Of a stretch of DNA of 64,000 nucleotides, positions 1 to 10,182 are shown in pieces. Origin of the DNA: Bacteroidota bacterium (GTDB taxonomy: Bacteria; Bacteroidota; Bacteroidia; Chitinophagales; BACL12). The stretch covers positions 62,001-126,000 of the forward strand of contig JADKAC010000005.1 of the NCBI GenBank assembly GCA_016715425.1. Direction: 5' to 3'. The translations under genes and the position numbers were made by a program. The notes under the pieces are model-generated. The model was given only the letters and a program-made list of their open reading frames with translations. It was not told the origin of the DNA and made no database searches. Numbering within the stretch: position 1 is the first letter of the stretch; each line of letters starts with the position of its first letter.

Positions 1-308
1 TGATGTATGAAATGATTGGTCATCCTATAAAAGACAGTGCATTACTCGCTTCCGTTTCACCGGTGTTGCATGCTGGAAATATTTCAGCACCATTATTTAT
101 TGCACAAGGAGCAAATGATCCAAGAGTAACAGTTTTAGAATCACAACAAATGGTGGAAGCATTACACAATAGAAATATTAATGTGGTGTATATGCTAAAA
201 GAAAATGAAGGTCATGGTTTTCGTCTGGAAGAAAACAGACTTGAATTCTACAAAGCAATGTGTGGTTTTTTAGCTACGCATATTCCAGCTACACAATTAA
301 AACCCTAA
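1..308 (+). CDS. S9 family (prolyl oligopeptidase) peptidase, C-terminal part
   Basis: This is the last ~100 residues of a gene that begins before the window. The fragment has the end of an alpha/beta-hydrolase fold: a strand running into GANDPRV, whose Asp would be the catalytic acid, and EGHGF, whose His would complete the Ser-Asp-His triad. That spacing is typical of the C-terminal catalytic domain of S9 prolyl oligopeptidase/acylaminoacyl peptidases. The nucleophile Ser lies outside the window. The gene ends directly against the convergent hemW stop with no spacer. The family call is from motif recognition; substrate is unknown. Confidence 0.8.
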   Translation, partial: MYEMIGHPIKDSALLASVSPVLHAGNISAPLFIAQGANDPRVTVLESQQMVEALHNRNINVVYMLKENEGHGFRLEENRLEFYKAMCGFLATHIPATQLKP

Positions 309-1436
309 CTATTCTTCAAGAAAAAGATTGCTGATAATACTATCGGAAATAAATCTAACTCGCTCCTGAATTATTAAAATATCCTCGCCTTCAGTTACAA
401 ATACATCTTCTGTTTGCTTAATATTTTCTAATAATGTATTATAAAAAGCATCACCGAATTTTTCATTAAACAAGTGCAAATTCAAACCTTTACTTTGGCG
501 CAAAGAAATCATAATCATTTCATTTGCTTGTTGCACAGGAGTGAGTAATTCTATTTCGTATGGAATGATATGTTGCACTATATTATTCATATATAATGGA
601 TTGCTGCTCACATTCCATTGTCTGGAAATTCCATTGTAAGAATGAGCAGATGGACCCACTCCTAAATATTGTTTGCCTTCCCAATAGCTGCTATTATGCA
701 CTGCATGAAATCCGGTTTTTGCATAATTGGAAATTTCATAATGTTCATATCCATATTTAGTAAGCAATGCATGCGTGATATGATATTGTCTTTCAGATTG
801 CTCTTCATCCAGAGGAGGTATGTTATTTTTTTTTATTGCATGAAATAATTCTGTTTTTGATTCAACGGTTAATGCATAACACGAAATGTGTGGCACATTT
901 TCCTGTAATAAAGTTTCAAGATTTTGAATCCATTTAGCATCTGTCAATCCGGGCACACCATAAATAAGATCTACTGAATAATTTGTAAATCCTGCTTGCT
1001 TAATTGTTGTAATACAATTAATTGCTTCCTCTGCATTATGTGCACGATTCATCCATTTCAAATCAATATCAAAAAAAGATTGCACACCTAAACTTAAACG
1101 ATTGATTCCTGCTTTGCGCAATGCAAGAAGCATGGTTTCATTAATATCGTCGGGATTTGCTTCCAGAGTTATCTCTGCATTTGAGTCAACAATAAAATTT
1201 GAATGAATAGTTTTTAGTATTGATTCCAAATAATTTACATTTACTAATGAAGGAGTGCCACCACCAAAATATATAGAAGCGATACGATTTTTGTTTAAAT
1301 AGTCCTTTCTTAATTCAATTTCATTTTCAATACACGTTATCATTTGCGGAATTCCTTTTACAGAAGTACTAAAATGAAAATTGCAATAATTACATTTCTG
1401 TTTGCAAAAAGGAATATGAATATAAATTCCGGACAT
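309..1436 (-). CDS. hemW: HemW-like radical SAM protein (haem chaperone)
   Basis: The 375-residue protein opens with a radical SAM Cys motif, C11-x3-C15-x2-C18, followed by NF rather than the extra Cys seen in oxygen-independent coproporphyrinogen oxidase HemN. FGGGTPS and the LSLGVQSF stretch are typical of the HemW/HemN family. HemW binds a 4Fe-4S cluster and haem and is thought to deliver haem to respiratory proteins; many databases still label it coproporphyrinogen III oxidase. Length is normal for HemW. It is transcribed away from the BamA/TamA-like gene and convergent with the peptidase gene. No regulatory site is obvious. Confidence 0.9.
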   Translation of the reverse strand: MSGIYIHIPFCKQKCNYCNFHFSTSVKGIPQMITCIENEIELRKDYLNKNRIASIYFGGGTPSLVNVNYLESILKTIHSNFIVDSNAEITLEANPDDINETMLLALRKAGINRLSLGVQSFFDIDLKWMNRAHNAEEAINCITTIKQAGFTNYSVDLIYGVPGLTDAKWIQNLETLLQENVPHISCYALTVESKTELFHAIKKNNIPPLDEEQSERQYHITHALLTKYGYEHYEISNYAKTGFHAVHNSSYWEGKQYLGVGPSAHSYNGISRQWNVSSNPLYMNNIVQHIIPYEIELLTPVQQANEMIMISLRQSKGLNLHLFNEKFGDAFYNTLLENIKQTEDVFVTEGEDILIIQERVRFISDSIISNLFLEE

Positions 1437-1471
1437 CTGATTAATGAGTGAAGAATGTAATGTGATTAAAT

Positions 1472-3268
1472 TTGTTCTGCATCTTGCCAGCGAAATTATT
1501 CATATTAACTGCAATACTATGGTTTGGACAAATATCCTTTGCCCAGAATTCCTGTATTCTTCGTTTTGATAATGATACTTTTGAAAAAGAAATTTTCGGT
1601 AAAAATTTTAAACCCGATACATTATTTCACAATGAAGCATTTGCAATTAAGAGTTTGAATGAAATGTTGATTGCAGCATATCGTGCCGGCTATCTGCTTG
1701 CAAATTATAATATAACCGAAAAACAAGATAGTATTTGGAATATAGATTGGGATGCGAACCGACGTATTAACTGGGTATATCTGAACATGGATAGTATAGA
1801 TCCATTAATTATAAATGCTTCCGTTTTCAAAGAAAAAAAATTTACTAATACACCTTACAGCCATTTTGAAGTGGTTGAATTAATGGAATCCTTAATTGAA
1901 TATACCGAGATGCATGGTTATCCTTTTGCAACAGTTTGGTTAAGTAATTTGCTTTTACAAGATACTTTGTTGACGGCTTCAATTCAATTAGATAAAGGTC
2001 GGATTATTAAATTTTCTAACATTGAAGTGCGGGGAGATTTACAATTATCCGAAAATTATCTTGCACAATATACCGGAATAAAAAAAGGGAGATTATACAA
2101 TCAATTATTAATTGATGAAATGGATCCGGGACTTAAAGAATTACCATTTGTAAACTTTTTGCGCACTACACAAATTGAATTTATTGGAAATGATGCGAAG
2201 GTGGTTACCTTTCTCGACAACAAAAATGCAAGCAAGTTTGATGTAGTAATTGGAGTGCTGCCAAATAATGAAGTAACCGGAAGATTATTAGTTACAGGTG
2301 ATGGGAATTTACGATTGTATAATATATTTTCGGCAGGAGAATTATTTGATTTGCGGTTTCGACAATTAGAAAGTTCTACGAAAGAATTGCAGACTTCACT
2401 CAATTATCCTTACTTACCATCGCTACCTGTTGGGTTGGATATGGGTTTTAGTTTATTTCTGCGAGATTCCACTTTTCTGGAAAGGAAAGCAAATGTGGGG
2501 GTGCTGTTTCACTTCAGAGGCAATAATTATTTAAAAGGATTTATATCTTTTTACAATTCAGATATTTTACAAATAGATACTGCCTATGTTTTAGCAAATA
2601 AAACTCTGCCACCGAATGTGGATTTAAAAATTAACTCCTATGGTATTGGTGGACATTATGAAAAATTGGATTACCTGTATAACCCAAGACAAGGCATATT
2701 TTTAGAAGGTGTAGCATCGGCAGGTATAAAGACCATAAAGAAAAATGCAGCCATAGTTGATTTATCAGATCCTGCATATCCTGAATATGATTTTGAATCT
2801 GTGTATGATAGTGTGGAATTGAATTCTCTCTCTATAAATTATCAATTCAAGTTGCAGTGGTTTATACCCATCTTTTCTCAAGCTACAATACTTGCAGGAT
2901 TTCAGGGAGCAGGAATAATTAATAATCAGATTTTTAATAATGAACTTTACAGGATTGGAGGAAACAGTATTTTGCGTGGTTTTGATGAGCAATCAATCTT
3001 AGTGTCTAGTTATTATATTTTTACTGCAGAATATAGATATCTGCTTTCAAAAAATTCGTTTGTACAATTATTTACAGATATTGGATATACAATAAATGAA
3101 AGTGTTAAGCCTGTATTATATGATTTACCAATCGGGTTTGGAACAGGTATTAATTTTGAAACGAAAGCAGGTATTTTTGGATTGAGTTATGCGTTGGGAA
3201 AATCAAATGAAATGCCGGTACTTTTCCGAAATGCAAAAATTCATTTTGGGTATTTAAATTATTTTTAG
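1472..3268 (+). CDS. BamA/TamA-family outer-membrane beta-barrel protein
   Basis: A protein of about 598 residues with an N-terminal signal peptide ending near SFAQN. A POTRA-like region (roughly residues 170-240) contains FSNIEVRGD and YTGIKKGRLYN. A C-terminal beta-barrel follows with GGNSILRGFDEQS, a surface-antigen signature, and the chain ends in an aromatic residue (LNYF), as in outer-membrane barrels. It is smaller than true BamA and is more likely a TamA/ShlB-like accessory translocator. The start is TTG at 1472 or TTG at 1484; an in-frame stop at 1463 prevents a longer form. It is followed after one base by the DUF4271 gene, suggesting an operon. Confidence 0.8.
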   Translation: MFCILPAKLFILTAILWFGQISFAQNSCILRFDNDTFEKEIFGKNFKPDTLFHNEAFAIKSLNEMLIAAYRAGYLLANYNITEKQDSIWNIDWDANRRINWVYLNMDSIDPLIINASVFKEKKFTNTPYSHFEVVELMESLIEYTEMHGYPFATVWLSNLLLQDTLLTASIQLDKGRIIKFSNIEVRGDLQLSENYLAQYTGIKKGRLYNQLLIDEMDPGLKELPFVNFLRTTQIEFIGNDAKVVTFLDNKNASKFDVVIGVLPNNEVTGRLLVTGDGNLRLYNIFSAGELFDLRFRQLESSTKELQTSLNYPYLPSLPVGLDMGFSLFLRDSTFLERKANVGVLFHFRGNNYLKGFISFYNSDILQIDTAYVLANKTLPPNVDLKINSYGIGGHYEKLDYLYNPRQGIFLEGVASAGIKTIKKNAAIVDLSDPAYPEYDFESVYDSVELNSLSINYQFKLQWFIPIFSQATILAGFQGAGIINNQIFNNELYRIGGNSILRGFDEQSILVSSYYIFTAEYRYLLSKNSFVQLFTDIGYTINESVKPVLYDLPIGFGTGINFETKAGIFGLSYALGKSNEMPVLFRNAKIHFGYLNYF

Positions 3269-3269
3269 T

Positions 3270-4133
3270 GTGAAACAAATTTTGCTTACAGGTTACATCA
3301 TACTTTTTAGTCTGCATTTTATGCAAGCTCAAAATATTGATTCCATTACCCAACAAAATATTCCGGATACTGTCGGCATTGCAGTTAAAGAAAATGTAAA
3401 TAGTATTGTAGATGTAGATTCATTGCTGTCGGGAACTGGTATGGTAGCAAATAATATAATGGGAAAGCGCACTATTACTATTGATTGGTTTATTCCATTA
3501 TATCTGCTTTTACTTCTCATCTATTTTACGTTGTTATGGGTTCAATACACACGTCAACTCCGAGAGAATGTTACAGTAATAACTAATAGAAATCTTGCAC
3601 AACAAATTTATCGTGACCGTGAATTTTCCGCAGGGATTTTTAGTACAATGATTCTTTTAAATTTTGTTTTAGTGTTTGCCATATTCCTTTATCAGTTGTT
3701 GACCTTTGTAGGCTTCAGTTATTTTACCGGTAAAATATATTTGGATATCGCTTTCTGTGGGGTATTCATTCCTGTTATTTATTTTATTCGCTCTTTAGTT
3801 TATTGGATGCTATCTATGATTTATCCTTTTAAATCAGAAATTAATTTTTTCAGATTCAATACTCGTGTACTTCTGCAAATGACAGGAATATGTATGTTGC
3901 CTTTAGTAATATTAATTGCGACGACAGATACACCACTTTCCGAATGGGCTATCTATACAACTATAGGTTTATTGATATTTGTTTACATAATTAGGATTAT
4001 AAAAGGCATGAATATAGGAGGAGGCTTTGCCAGGTTTCACTTCTTTTATTTTTTACTCTATCTTTGCGTCTTAGAAATTGCACCACTGCTTATTCTTTTT
4101 AAAATAGTTAGCAGTAAAGGAATAAATGGCTGA
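3270..4133 (+). CDS. DUF4271 domain membrane protein
   Basis: This 287-residue protein starts at GTG. It has an N-terminal signal-like segment ending near MQAQN, a soluble stretch, then several hydrophobic segments from about residue 73 to the C-terminus (five to seven helices). The pattern matches the Bacteroidota family DUF4271, which usually sits directly upstream of the uroporphyrinogen-III synthase gene, as it does here (13-base gap). The biochemical role is unknown; a link to haem supply or to cell-envelope function is inferred only from gene order. Confidence 0.75.
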   Translation: MKQILLTGYIILFSLHFMQAQNIDSITQQNIPDTVGIAVKENVNSIVDVDSLLSGTGMVANNIMGKRTITIDWFIPLYLLLLLIYFTLLWVQYTRQLRENVTVITNRNLAQQIYRDREFSAGIFSTMILLNFVLVFAIFLYQLLTFVGFSYFTGKIYLDIAFCGVFIPVIYFIRSLVYWMLSMIYPFKSEINFFRFNTRVLLQMTGICMLPLVILIATTDTPLSEWAIYTTIGLLIFVYIIRIIKGMNIGGGFARFHFFYFLLYLCVLEIAPLLILFKIVSSKGING

Positions 4134-4146
4134 AAAAAATTAGTGA

Positions 4147-4929
4147 ATGTCTAATTATGAAGAGGTAATGACACCAGTTAAAAATATACTGGTATCCCAA
4201 CCCAAACCTGAAACATCTAAAAACCCCTACACTGACCTTGCTGAAAAGTTTAAGGTGAAGTTTGAATTTCGTCAATTTATCAGAATAGAAGGGATCCCTG
4301 CTAAAGAATTCAGAAAGCAACGTATTGATATTAAAGAATACAGTGCTATTATATTAACATCTAAGAACGCCATTGATCATTTTTTTAGAGTATGTGAAGA
4401 ATTGCGTATCCGCATGACCGAAGAAACTAAGTATTTCTGCATATCAGAAGCAGTAGCAGTATATCTTCAGAAATATATTCAATTCAGAAAAAGAAAAATA
4501 TTTTTTGGAGCTAATGGTAAAGAAAATGAATTGTTTGATGTAATGACAAAGCATATTCCAAATGAAAAAATTTTATTTCCTTGCGCACATGAACACAGGG
4601 ATAATATCAATCAATTTTTAATATCAAAGAATGCTGACTTTTCTGAAGCATTTATTTATGAAACCATTCCAACAGATTTAAACGATTTAAATCCTATTCA
4701 TCAATTCGATATGATAATGTTGTTTACACCAAAAGGTGCAGACAGTTTGTTCTTTAATTTCCCTGATTTTAAACAAGAAAGATTACGAATAGCCTGTATG
4801 GGCGATCTCACTTTGAAGTCTTTGGAAAGTAATAAAATTCGAATTGATGTATGCGCACCTACAACAGAAACTACTTCAATATTTATGGCAATTGAAAAGT
4901 ATCTGTCAGTTGTCAACAAAAAGAAATAG
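4147..4929 (+). CDS. hemD: uroporphyrinogen-III synthase
   Basis: The 260-residue product has the two-lobed HemD pattern: N-terminal VKNILVSQP, then YSAIILTSKNAIDHFF, and in the second lobe FDMIMLFTPKGADSLF and a C-terminal segment with PTTETTSIFMAI. HemD cyclises and flips ring D of hydroxymethylbilane in tetrapyrrole synthesis. Sequence conservation in HemD is always low, so the call rests on these motifs, the length and the DUF4271 neighbour, a common Bacteroidota pairing. A later ATG at 4168 (MTPVKN) could be the real start. Confidence 0.82.
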   Translation: MSNYEEVMTPVKNILVSQPKPETSKNPYTDLAEKFKVKFEFRQFIRIEGIPAKEFRKQRIDIKEYSAIILTSKNAIDHFFRVCEELRIRMTEETKYFCISEAVAVYLQKYIQFRKRKIFFGANGKENELFDVMTKHIPNEKILFPCAHEHRDNINQFLISKNADFSEAFIYETIPTDLNDLNPIHQFDMIMLFTPKGADSLFFNFPDFKQERLRIACMGDLTLKSLESNKIRIDVCAPTTETTSIFMAIEKYLSVVNKKK

Positions 4930-5198
4930 TATAGTTTTTTTTAAAGTTACTTCATAGTGTTTCATTAGAAAAAATAAATAAATTTCACATCTATCTATTG
5001 AATTATTTACTAAATTATTTCTAACAGAATTAATATTTAATACAATTTTATTGAAGTTAAGGATATATGATCTTCATGTCAAACCGATGTCAGAATTATA
5101 TTTAGTGATATTAGAATTTTGAAGAGAAATTAGCATTCTGTATTTTGCACCCGATAATCAATGGAAGCGATTTGCGTTTTGTTCAATACTTTTCTCTT

Positions 5199-6182
5199 AT
5201 GCATTTGACAAAGCATTTTTATGCATTGATTATTGGCGTATTACTTTCAATGATAACCTTTGCGCAACATGAACCTCAATTTAGTCAATACATGTTTTCA
5301 CCGGTAGTTTTTAATCCTGCCTTTTCAGGATTAGAAGATGCGGTGGTTAATGTATTAGATGCTCGAAGTCAATGGGTAGATATTCCCGGTGCACCACAAT
5401 CTCAAACTCTTTCTTCTCATCTTCCATTGTATCGTATTAATAGTGGAGTAGGAATAAGATTGGTAAATGATAAAACTGGTCAATTGCAAACTACAGCTGT
5501 ATCACTTTCATATGCATACCATGTAAAGATTAATAAGACAACAATTCTTAGCATTGGTTTATCCGGAGGTATGGCTTATCAAGCATTGGATGGCAGTAAG
5601 CTTATTGCACCTCAAGGCAGCTATGAAGGAATTGTAGATCATAATGACAACTACTTACCTGAAACATTAGTAAGTGATATAATCCCAGACCTTAATTCCG
5701 GTATTGTTTTGAAATCCAAAAAATTTGAATTGGGAATATCAGCACTTCATTTATTAGGCCAAGCCTTTGAATATCCAACTTCCGCAGGAAGCACCTCAAT
5801 ACAATATTCCCCAACAGGGTACGTTTATTTGAGCTATCTTCAGAAATTGGGTAGCAATTTTCACCTGAGACCTACTGTTCTTTTAAAATCGGATGATATA
5901 GAAAGCATGGCTGATGTAAATCTCCTGCTGGATTATAAAAACAATTTAATTTTAGGCGCCTCGTTTAGAGGATACCTTGCGAATCAAACCGATGCAGTTA
6001 TTATTATTGCAGGATGGAATATATCAGAAAGATTGGGCATAAATTATTCCTACGATATTACATTATCTGGCTTAAGTGCTGTTAGTCAGGGCTCGCATGA
6101 ACTAACGATTGCCTATAGGATTCCAGTTGAAAGACCAAGAGCAGGAAAAGAAATTAACAACCTGAGATACCTTTATTATTAA
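5199..6182 (+). CDS. porP: PorP/SprF-family type IX secretion outer-membrane protein
   Basis: The product has a signal peptide (MHLTKHFYALIIGVLL, cleavage near FAQHE) followed by the hallmark EPQFSQYMFSPVVFNPAFSG of PorP/SprF proteins, then alternating strands typical of a beta-barrel. I chose ATG 5199 because it places the signal peptide at the N-terminus; an upstream TTG at 5145 would add 18 non-signal-like residues. PorP/SprF proteins sit in the outer membrane and help T9SS cargo, such as adhesins, reach or attach to the surface. It lies 142 bases upstream of gldK, as porP does in the porPKLMN order of Porphyromonas gingivalis. Confidence 0.9.
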   Translation: MHLTKHFYALIIGVLLSMITFAQHEPQFSQYMFSPVVFNPAFSGLEDAVVNVLDARSQWVDIPGAPQSQTLSSHLPLYRINSGVGIRLVNDKTGQLQTTAVSLSYAYHVKINKTTILSIGLSGGMAYQALDGSKLIAPQGSYEGIVDHNDNYLPETLVSDIIPDLNSGIVLKSKKFELGISALHLLGQAFEYPTSAGSTSIQYSPTGYVYLSYLQKLGSNFHLRPTVLLKSDDIESMADVNLLLDYKNNLILGASFRGYLANQTDAVIIIAGWNISERLGINYSYDITLSGLSAVSQGSHELTIAYRIPVERPRAGKEINNLRYLYY

Positions 6183-6324
6183 ATAGATCGTTTGTCATGT
6201 CGTATAATGTTTTTAATTTCAAACCGAATTTTAAGATGTCAATCTTTGTAGATTGTCACAGAAAAAGGTTTACTATTGATAAAAAGTATAATTTTACGAC
6301 ACTACTTTGCATAACCACTCTAGT

Positions 6325-7614
6325 ATGAACAAAAGAATACCTTTAATCCCGGCTGTTTTAATCACAGCTTTTCTCCTTTCCGGATGCGTATCGTCCAGTT
6401 GGGATGATTACCGGGGACAGCTATTAGGTACACTAGACAGGCCAGGTTGGGAACCTATAAATCCTTATGGCATGGTGTACGTTCCGTCCGGAACATTACA
6501 TATTGGTCCGAGTGATCAGGATGTAAATAATTCTTTATGGCAACGCCAAAAGTCTATATCCATTTCCGGTTTTTATATGGATGATGCAGAAGTTACGAAT
6601 AACGAGTATCGTCAATTCGTCTTCTGGGTGAGAGATTCCATTGCACATGTCTTGCTTGGCCATTATCTTGAAGCTGAAGAAGGGCAGGTTACAGAAGAGC
6701 CTGTTTTGGACTGGACTCAGGAAATTGATTGGGAGGATCCGGAACAAACAGCAAAATTGCAGGAGATGTTATTACCTCCGGGTGAATATAGATATTTCAG
6801 AACTATAGATCCTAACAGATTGGTATATACCTATAACTGGATAAAATGGAAGGATGCGGCCAGCAAGGTGATGAATATGGATCGTGAAAAATATATCAGT
6901 GAATTCATGGATGAAAAAACAGTAAGAGTTTATCCGGATACATTGGTTTGGGTACATGATTTTGCTTATTCATATAATGAACCAATGACTCGTCAATATT
7001 TTTCGCACCCTGCATTTGATGAATATCCGGTAGTGGGAGTTACCTGGCATCAATCAAACGCATTTTCTCATTGGCGTACTGAATTCTGGAACTGGTGGAG
7101 AATTAAGAATGATGAAGTAATTGTTGATGATTTTAGATTGCCTACCGAACATGAATGGGAATATGCCGCCAGAGGTGGTAGAGATCTAGTTCCTTATCCT
7201 TGGGGAGGTCCTTATGTACGAAATACAAAAGGATGTTTTTTAGCAAACTTTAAACCTGGTCGTGGTAATTATCCTGAAGATGGAGGTTATTATACCGTGA
7301 ATGTTTATTCTTATGCTCCTAATGATTATGGCCTTTATAATATGGCAGGAAATGTTGCAGAATGGTCATCTACCGCCTTTATGGAAAATGCATATGCATT
7401 TATTCACGATCAAAACCCTGATATCCGATATGATGCCGAAGATAGCGACCCTCCTGCAATGAAACGCAAGGTAATTAGAGGAGGCTCGTGGAAAGATATA
7501 AGCTATTTTATTCAAACTGGAACAAGAGATTATGAATTTCAGGATACAGCAAAAAGCTATGTTGGCTTCCGTTGTGTAATGCCGTTCTTAGGAAGATCAA
7601 TGAGTGACTTCTAA
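6325..7614 (+). CDS. gldK: GldK/PorK, type IX secretion/gliding lipoprotein with SUMF1-like fold
   Basis: A 429-residue lipoprotein with lipobox LLSGC (Cys21 from ATG 6325). A formylglycine-generating-enzyme-like (SUMF1) domain follows: MVYVPSGTLHIG, DDAEVTNNEYRQFV, RLPTEHEWEYAARGG, NMAGNVAEW and the final RGGSW...YVGFRC. In GldK/PorK this fold is structural: with GldN/PorN it forms the periplasmic ring under the outer membrane. A TTG 18 bases upstream is also in frame but would spoil the lipoprotein signal. First gene of the gldKLMN cluster. Confidence 0.95.
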   Translation: MNKRIPLIPAVLITAFLLSGCVSSSWDDYRGQLLGTLDRPGWEPINPYGMVYVPSGTLHIGPSDQDVNNSLWQRQKSISISGFYMDDAEVTNNEYRQFVFWVRDSIAHVLLGHYLEAEEGQVTEEPVLDWTQEIDWEDPEQTAKLQEMLLPPGEYRYFRTIDPNRLVYTYNWIKWKDAASKVMNMDREKYISEFMDEKTVRVYPDTLVWVHDFAYSYNEPMTRQYFSHPAFDEYPVVGVTWHQSNAFSHWRTEFWNWWRIKNDEVIVDDFRLPTEHEWEYAARGGRDLVPYPWGGPYVRNTKGCFLANFKPGRGNYPEDGGYYTVNVYSYAPNDYGLYNMAGNVAEWSSTAFMENAYAFIHDQNPDIRYDAEDSDPPAMKRKVIRGGSWKDISYFIQTGTRDYEFQDTAKSYVGFRCVMPFLGRSMSDF

Positions 7615-7696
7615 AGTAATTCAACCTACAGTTTTATCTGCAAGTTGAAATGTATGATTTAAACAATTTTAATTAACCAAAAAATCAAGTATCACA

Positions 7697-8521
7697 ATGT
7701 CTGCGTTTTTCGAAAGCGATCGTTTTAAAAGAATCAAAAACCTTATTATTGGTGCAGGTGCATCCATTGTTCTTGTTGGAGCTCTTTTCAAGATTCTTCA
7801 CTGGGATGGAGCCGACTTTATGCTTATGGTTGGTATGTTTACCGAAGCCTTTATTTTCCTCTTATTGGGGGTATTACCTCCTCACAAGGATTACTATTGG
7901 GAAAAAATATATCCGGATCTCGATGTAGCTCCTGAAGTAGAAGAAGCCAAAACTGGCAAAAAAATTCACAAACTTGAACCTAAACAAAGTGTTACTCAGC
8001 AATTAGATAAAATGCTGGAAGATTCCAAAGTGGAACCAATGATGATTGAACGTTTGGGTGAGAACTTAAAGAAACTGGGAGATAATATCGAGAAGTTATC
8101 CGATGTTCATGATGCAGCACTCAATACGAATGAGTATAGTGCCAGCATAAAAGAAGCAACATCAGCAGTATCTGAAATGCGAGAAGCATATCATAATGCC
8201 GCTAATGCAATGTCTCAAATTGCATCTTCATCTGTAGACACTTCAAAATATCACGATCAGGTACAAATTGTTACTAAGAATCTTAGCCAGTTAAATTCCA
8301 TTTACGAATTAGAGTTACAAGACACCAATAACCATCTGAAAGCTATGAACCGTTTCTATGGCTCATTAAATTCAGCCATGGATAATCTGAACGAATCTTT
8401 AACTGATACTCAAAAGTATAAAGAAGAAATCGGGCAGTTGTCCACAAATCTTGCAGCCTTAAATAGAGTATATGGAAATATGCTATCTGCTATGAGTGCA
8501 GGTGCAGGCAGCAACCGTTAA
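7697..8521 (+). CDS. gldL: GldL/PorL, inner-membrane motor subunit of type IX secretion
   Basis: The 274-residue protein has two transmembrane helices near residues 15-35 and 42-61, then a long cytoplasmic helical tail rich in Asn/Ser/Glu. GldL forms the pentameric proton-conducting stator around the GldM dimer and powers secretion and gliding. Glu50 in the second helix and Arg9 before the first occupy the positions of the charged motor residues described for Flavobacterium GldL, so the motor looks intact. Repeated motifs such as LNSIYELEL, LNRVYGNML and MNRFYGSLN in the tail suggest a periodic coiled structure. Confidence 0.95.
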   Translation: MSAFFESDRFKRIKNLIIGAGASIVLVGALFKILHWDGADFMLMVGMFTEAFIFLLLGVLPPHKDYYWEKIYPDLDVAPEVEEAKTGKKIHKLEPKQSVTQQLDKMLEDSKVEPMMIERLGENLKKLGDNIEKLSDVHDAALNTNEYSASIKEATSAVSEMREAYHNAANAMSQIASSSVDTSKYHDQVQIVTKNLSQLNSIYELELQDTNNHLKAMNRFYGSLNSAMDNLNESLTDTQKYKEEIGQLSTNLAALNRVYGNMLSAMSAGAGSNR

Positions 8522-8558
8522 TTAATTATTTAATATTTAATAAGAAAAGTAGAAAGAA

Positions 8559-10172
8559 ATGTCTATACCTAAGGAACCACGCCAGCTCATGATTAACCTC
8601 ATGTATCTGGTGTTGACAGCCCTACTTGCACTTAATGTTTCTGCCGAGATACTTAATGCCTTTAATTTGGTAAATAAAGGAATTGGTAATACCAATACTA
8701 TTTTATCAGATAAGAACTCTCAGATTGTTGCAGGCATTGCTGATAAAGCTGCAGAAGAACAAACTGATAGAGTTCAGCAAATAAACCAAGATGCCATTGC
8801 TGTTCAAAAAATCACCAGTGAATTTTATAGTTACATCGAAGGAATAAAAGATGAACTTATAGAATACACAGGCGGAACAATTCCAGACAAGCATACCGGT
8901 TTAGAAAAACTAAAAGGCGAAAGTGATACGGAGAAACCAACCACCATGTTTATTAATCGTGGTAAGGGTGCAGAATTGAAGGCTGAAATAGAAAGAGTTG
9001 GTGAAGAATATAAAAAAATACTGAGCAAGTGGGATGGGGAATCAAAAGCATCGCAGATTACACTTTCCATTGACGAAACAGATGCTAAAGCAAATAAGCT
9101 ATCTTGGGAAGAATTTAACTTTTATAAAGTTCCTACCATTGCAGTTGTTACCATTCTTACTAAAATTGAGAATGATGCAAAAAGCACTGAATCTACAGTA
9201 TTGGAGCATCTTGCATCTCAAGTAGATGCAGCAAAAATCAAATTTGATAAAATGGCTGCGAGGGTTATTGCTCCCTCCTCCTATGTTAAAAGAGGAAATG
9301 AATATACAGCTGATGTTTTTATTGCAGCTACTTCAGAGCAAGCTAATATAGAAGTATATTTAGGTACATTCACAAGTGCTGTTCAAAAAGATGCATCAGG
9401 GGATTATAATGTAATTAAAGGAAAAGATATTCCACTTTCAGGAGCTCGTAAAGTTGATGTTACAGGTGGTATGGGAAAAATTAAAGAAATCGCTTCCGGT
9501 AGCCCAAAATATCAAGGTGTTATCCGATTACCGGATCCCGTTAAGGAAGGTGAGTATCAATTTTATCCATTTGACTTTGGATATGAAACATTTGAAGTTG
9601 GTCAGGCAGTAATTTCACCTACAGCTATGAATGTTCTTTATATCGGAGTTGATAATCCAGTAAAAATTTCAGTTCCTGGTTATGCGGCGGATAAAGTTTC
9701 TGCATCGGGTTGTGGAATCACTAAAGTTAAAGGCGAAGAATTTATTGCTAAACCAACAAATGTTGGGTTGGATAAAATCAACGTTACCGTCCAATCTCCG
9801 GAAGGCTCAAAAAGCTACTCCGAAGAGTTTAGAGTTAAGCGTATTCCTGATCCGTATCCTTATTGTGGTTCTTCTAAAGGAGGTACCATGAAAGTGGGAG
9901 AATTTAAAATTTCTGAGAAGATTGATGCAAAAAATCCGGATTTTGTATTTCAAATTCCATACTCCGTTACAGGATTTGAGATGGTGTACGCTCCAAGTGG
10001 AGGTGGAAACGTTGTTTCTGATGTCTCCAATTCCAACAAGTTTACATCACTGATGAGCGATATCAGGAAGAAAGCAAAACCCGGGGATACTATTGTATTC
10101 CCAAGGATTTCTGTGAGAATGCCTGATGGAACTACTCGTCAGTTAAGTTTATCATTTAAGCTTATAGGATAA
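8559..10172 (+). CDS. gldM: GldM/PorM, periplasm-spanning subunit of the type IX motor
   Basis: The 537-residue product begins with the conserved GldM N-terminus: EPRQLMINLMYLVLTALLAL forms the single transmembrane helix inserted in the GldL pentamer. A helical region and several Ig-like periplasmic domains follow, including YVKRGNEYTADVF and the final YSVTGFEMVY...FPRISVRMPDG segment. GldM transmits motor movement to the GldK-GldN ring. Length is close to the usual 510-540 residues. It lies 37 bases after gldL and 10 bases before gldN. Confidence 0.95.
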   Translation: MSIPKEPRQLMINLMYLVLTALLALNVSAEILNAFNLVNKGIGNTNTILSDKNSQIVAGIADKAAEEQTDRVQQINQDAIAVQKITSEFYSYIEGIKDELIEYTGGTIPDKHTGLEKLKGESDTEKPTTMFINRGKGAELKAEIERVGEEYKKILSKWDGESKASQITLSIDETDAKANKLSWEEFNFYKVPTIAVVTILTKIENDAKSTESTVLEHLASQVDAAKIKFDKMAARVIAPSSYVKRGNEYTADVFIAATSEQANIEVYLGTFTSAVQKDASGDYNVIKGKDIPLSGARKVDVTGGMGKIKEIASGSPKYQGVIRLPDPVKEGEYQFYPFDFGYETFEVGQAVISPTAMNVLYIGVDNPVKISVPGYAADKVSASGCGITKVKGEEFIAKPTNVGLDKINVTVQSPEGSKSYSEEFRVKRIPDPYPYCGSSKGGTMKVGEFKISEKIDAKNPDFVFQIPYSVTGFEMVYAPSGGGNVVSDVSNSNKFTSLMSDIRKKAKPGDTIVFPRISVRMPDGTTRQLSLSFKLIG

Positions 10173-10182
10173 AATTTAATTT

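Noticed and set aside
5145..5198. Longer TTG start for the PorP/SprF protein
   Set aside because: It would put 18 residues in front of a clear signal peptide.
4930..5198. Small gene or RNA between hemD and porP
   Set aside because: Only AT-rich sequence with no coding or structured signal.
6307..6324. TTG start for GldK six codons upstream
   Set aside because: The ATG at 6325 gives a clean lipoprotein signal peptide.
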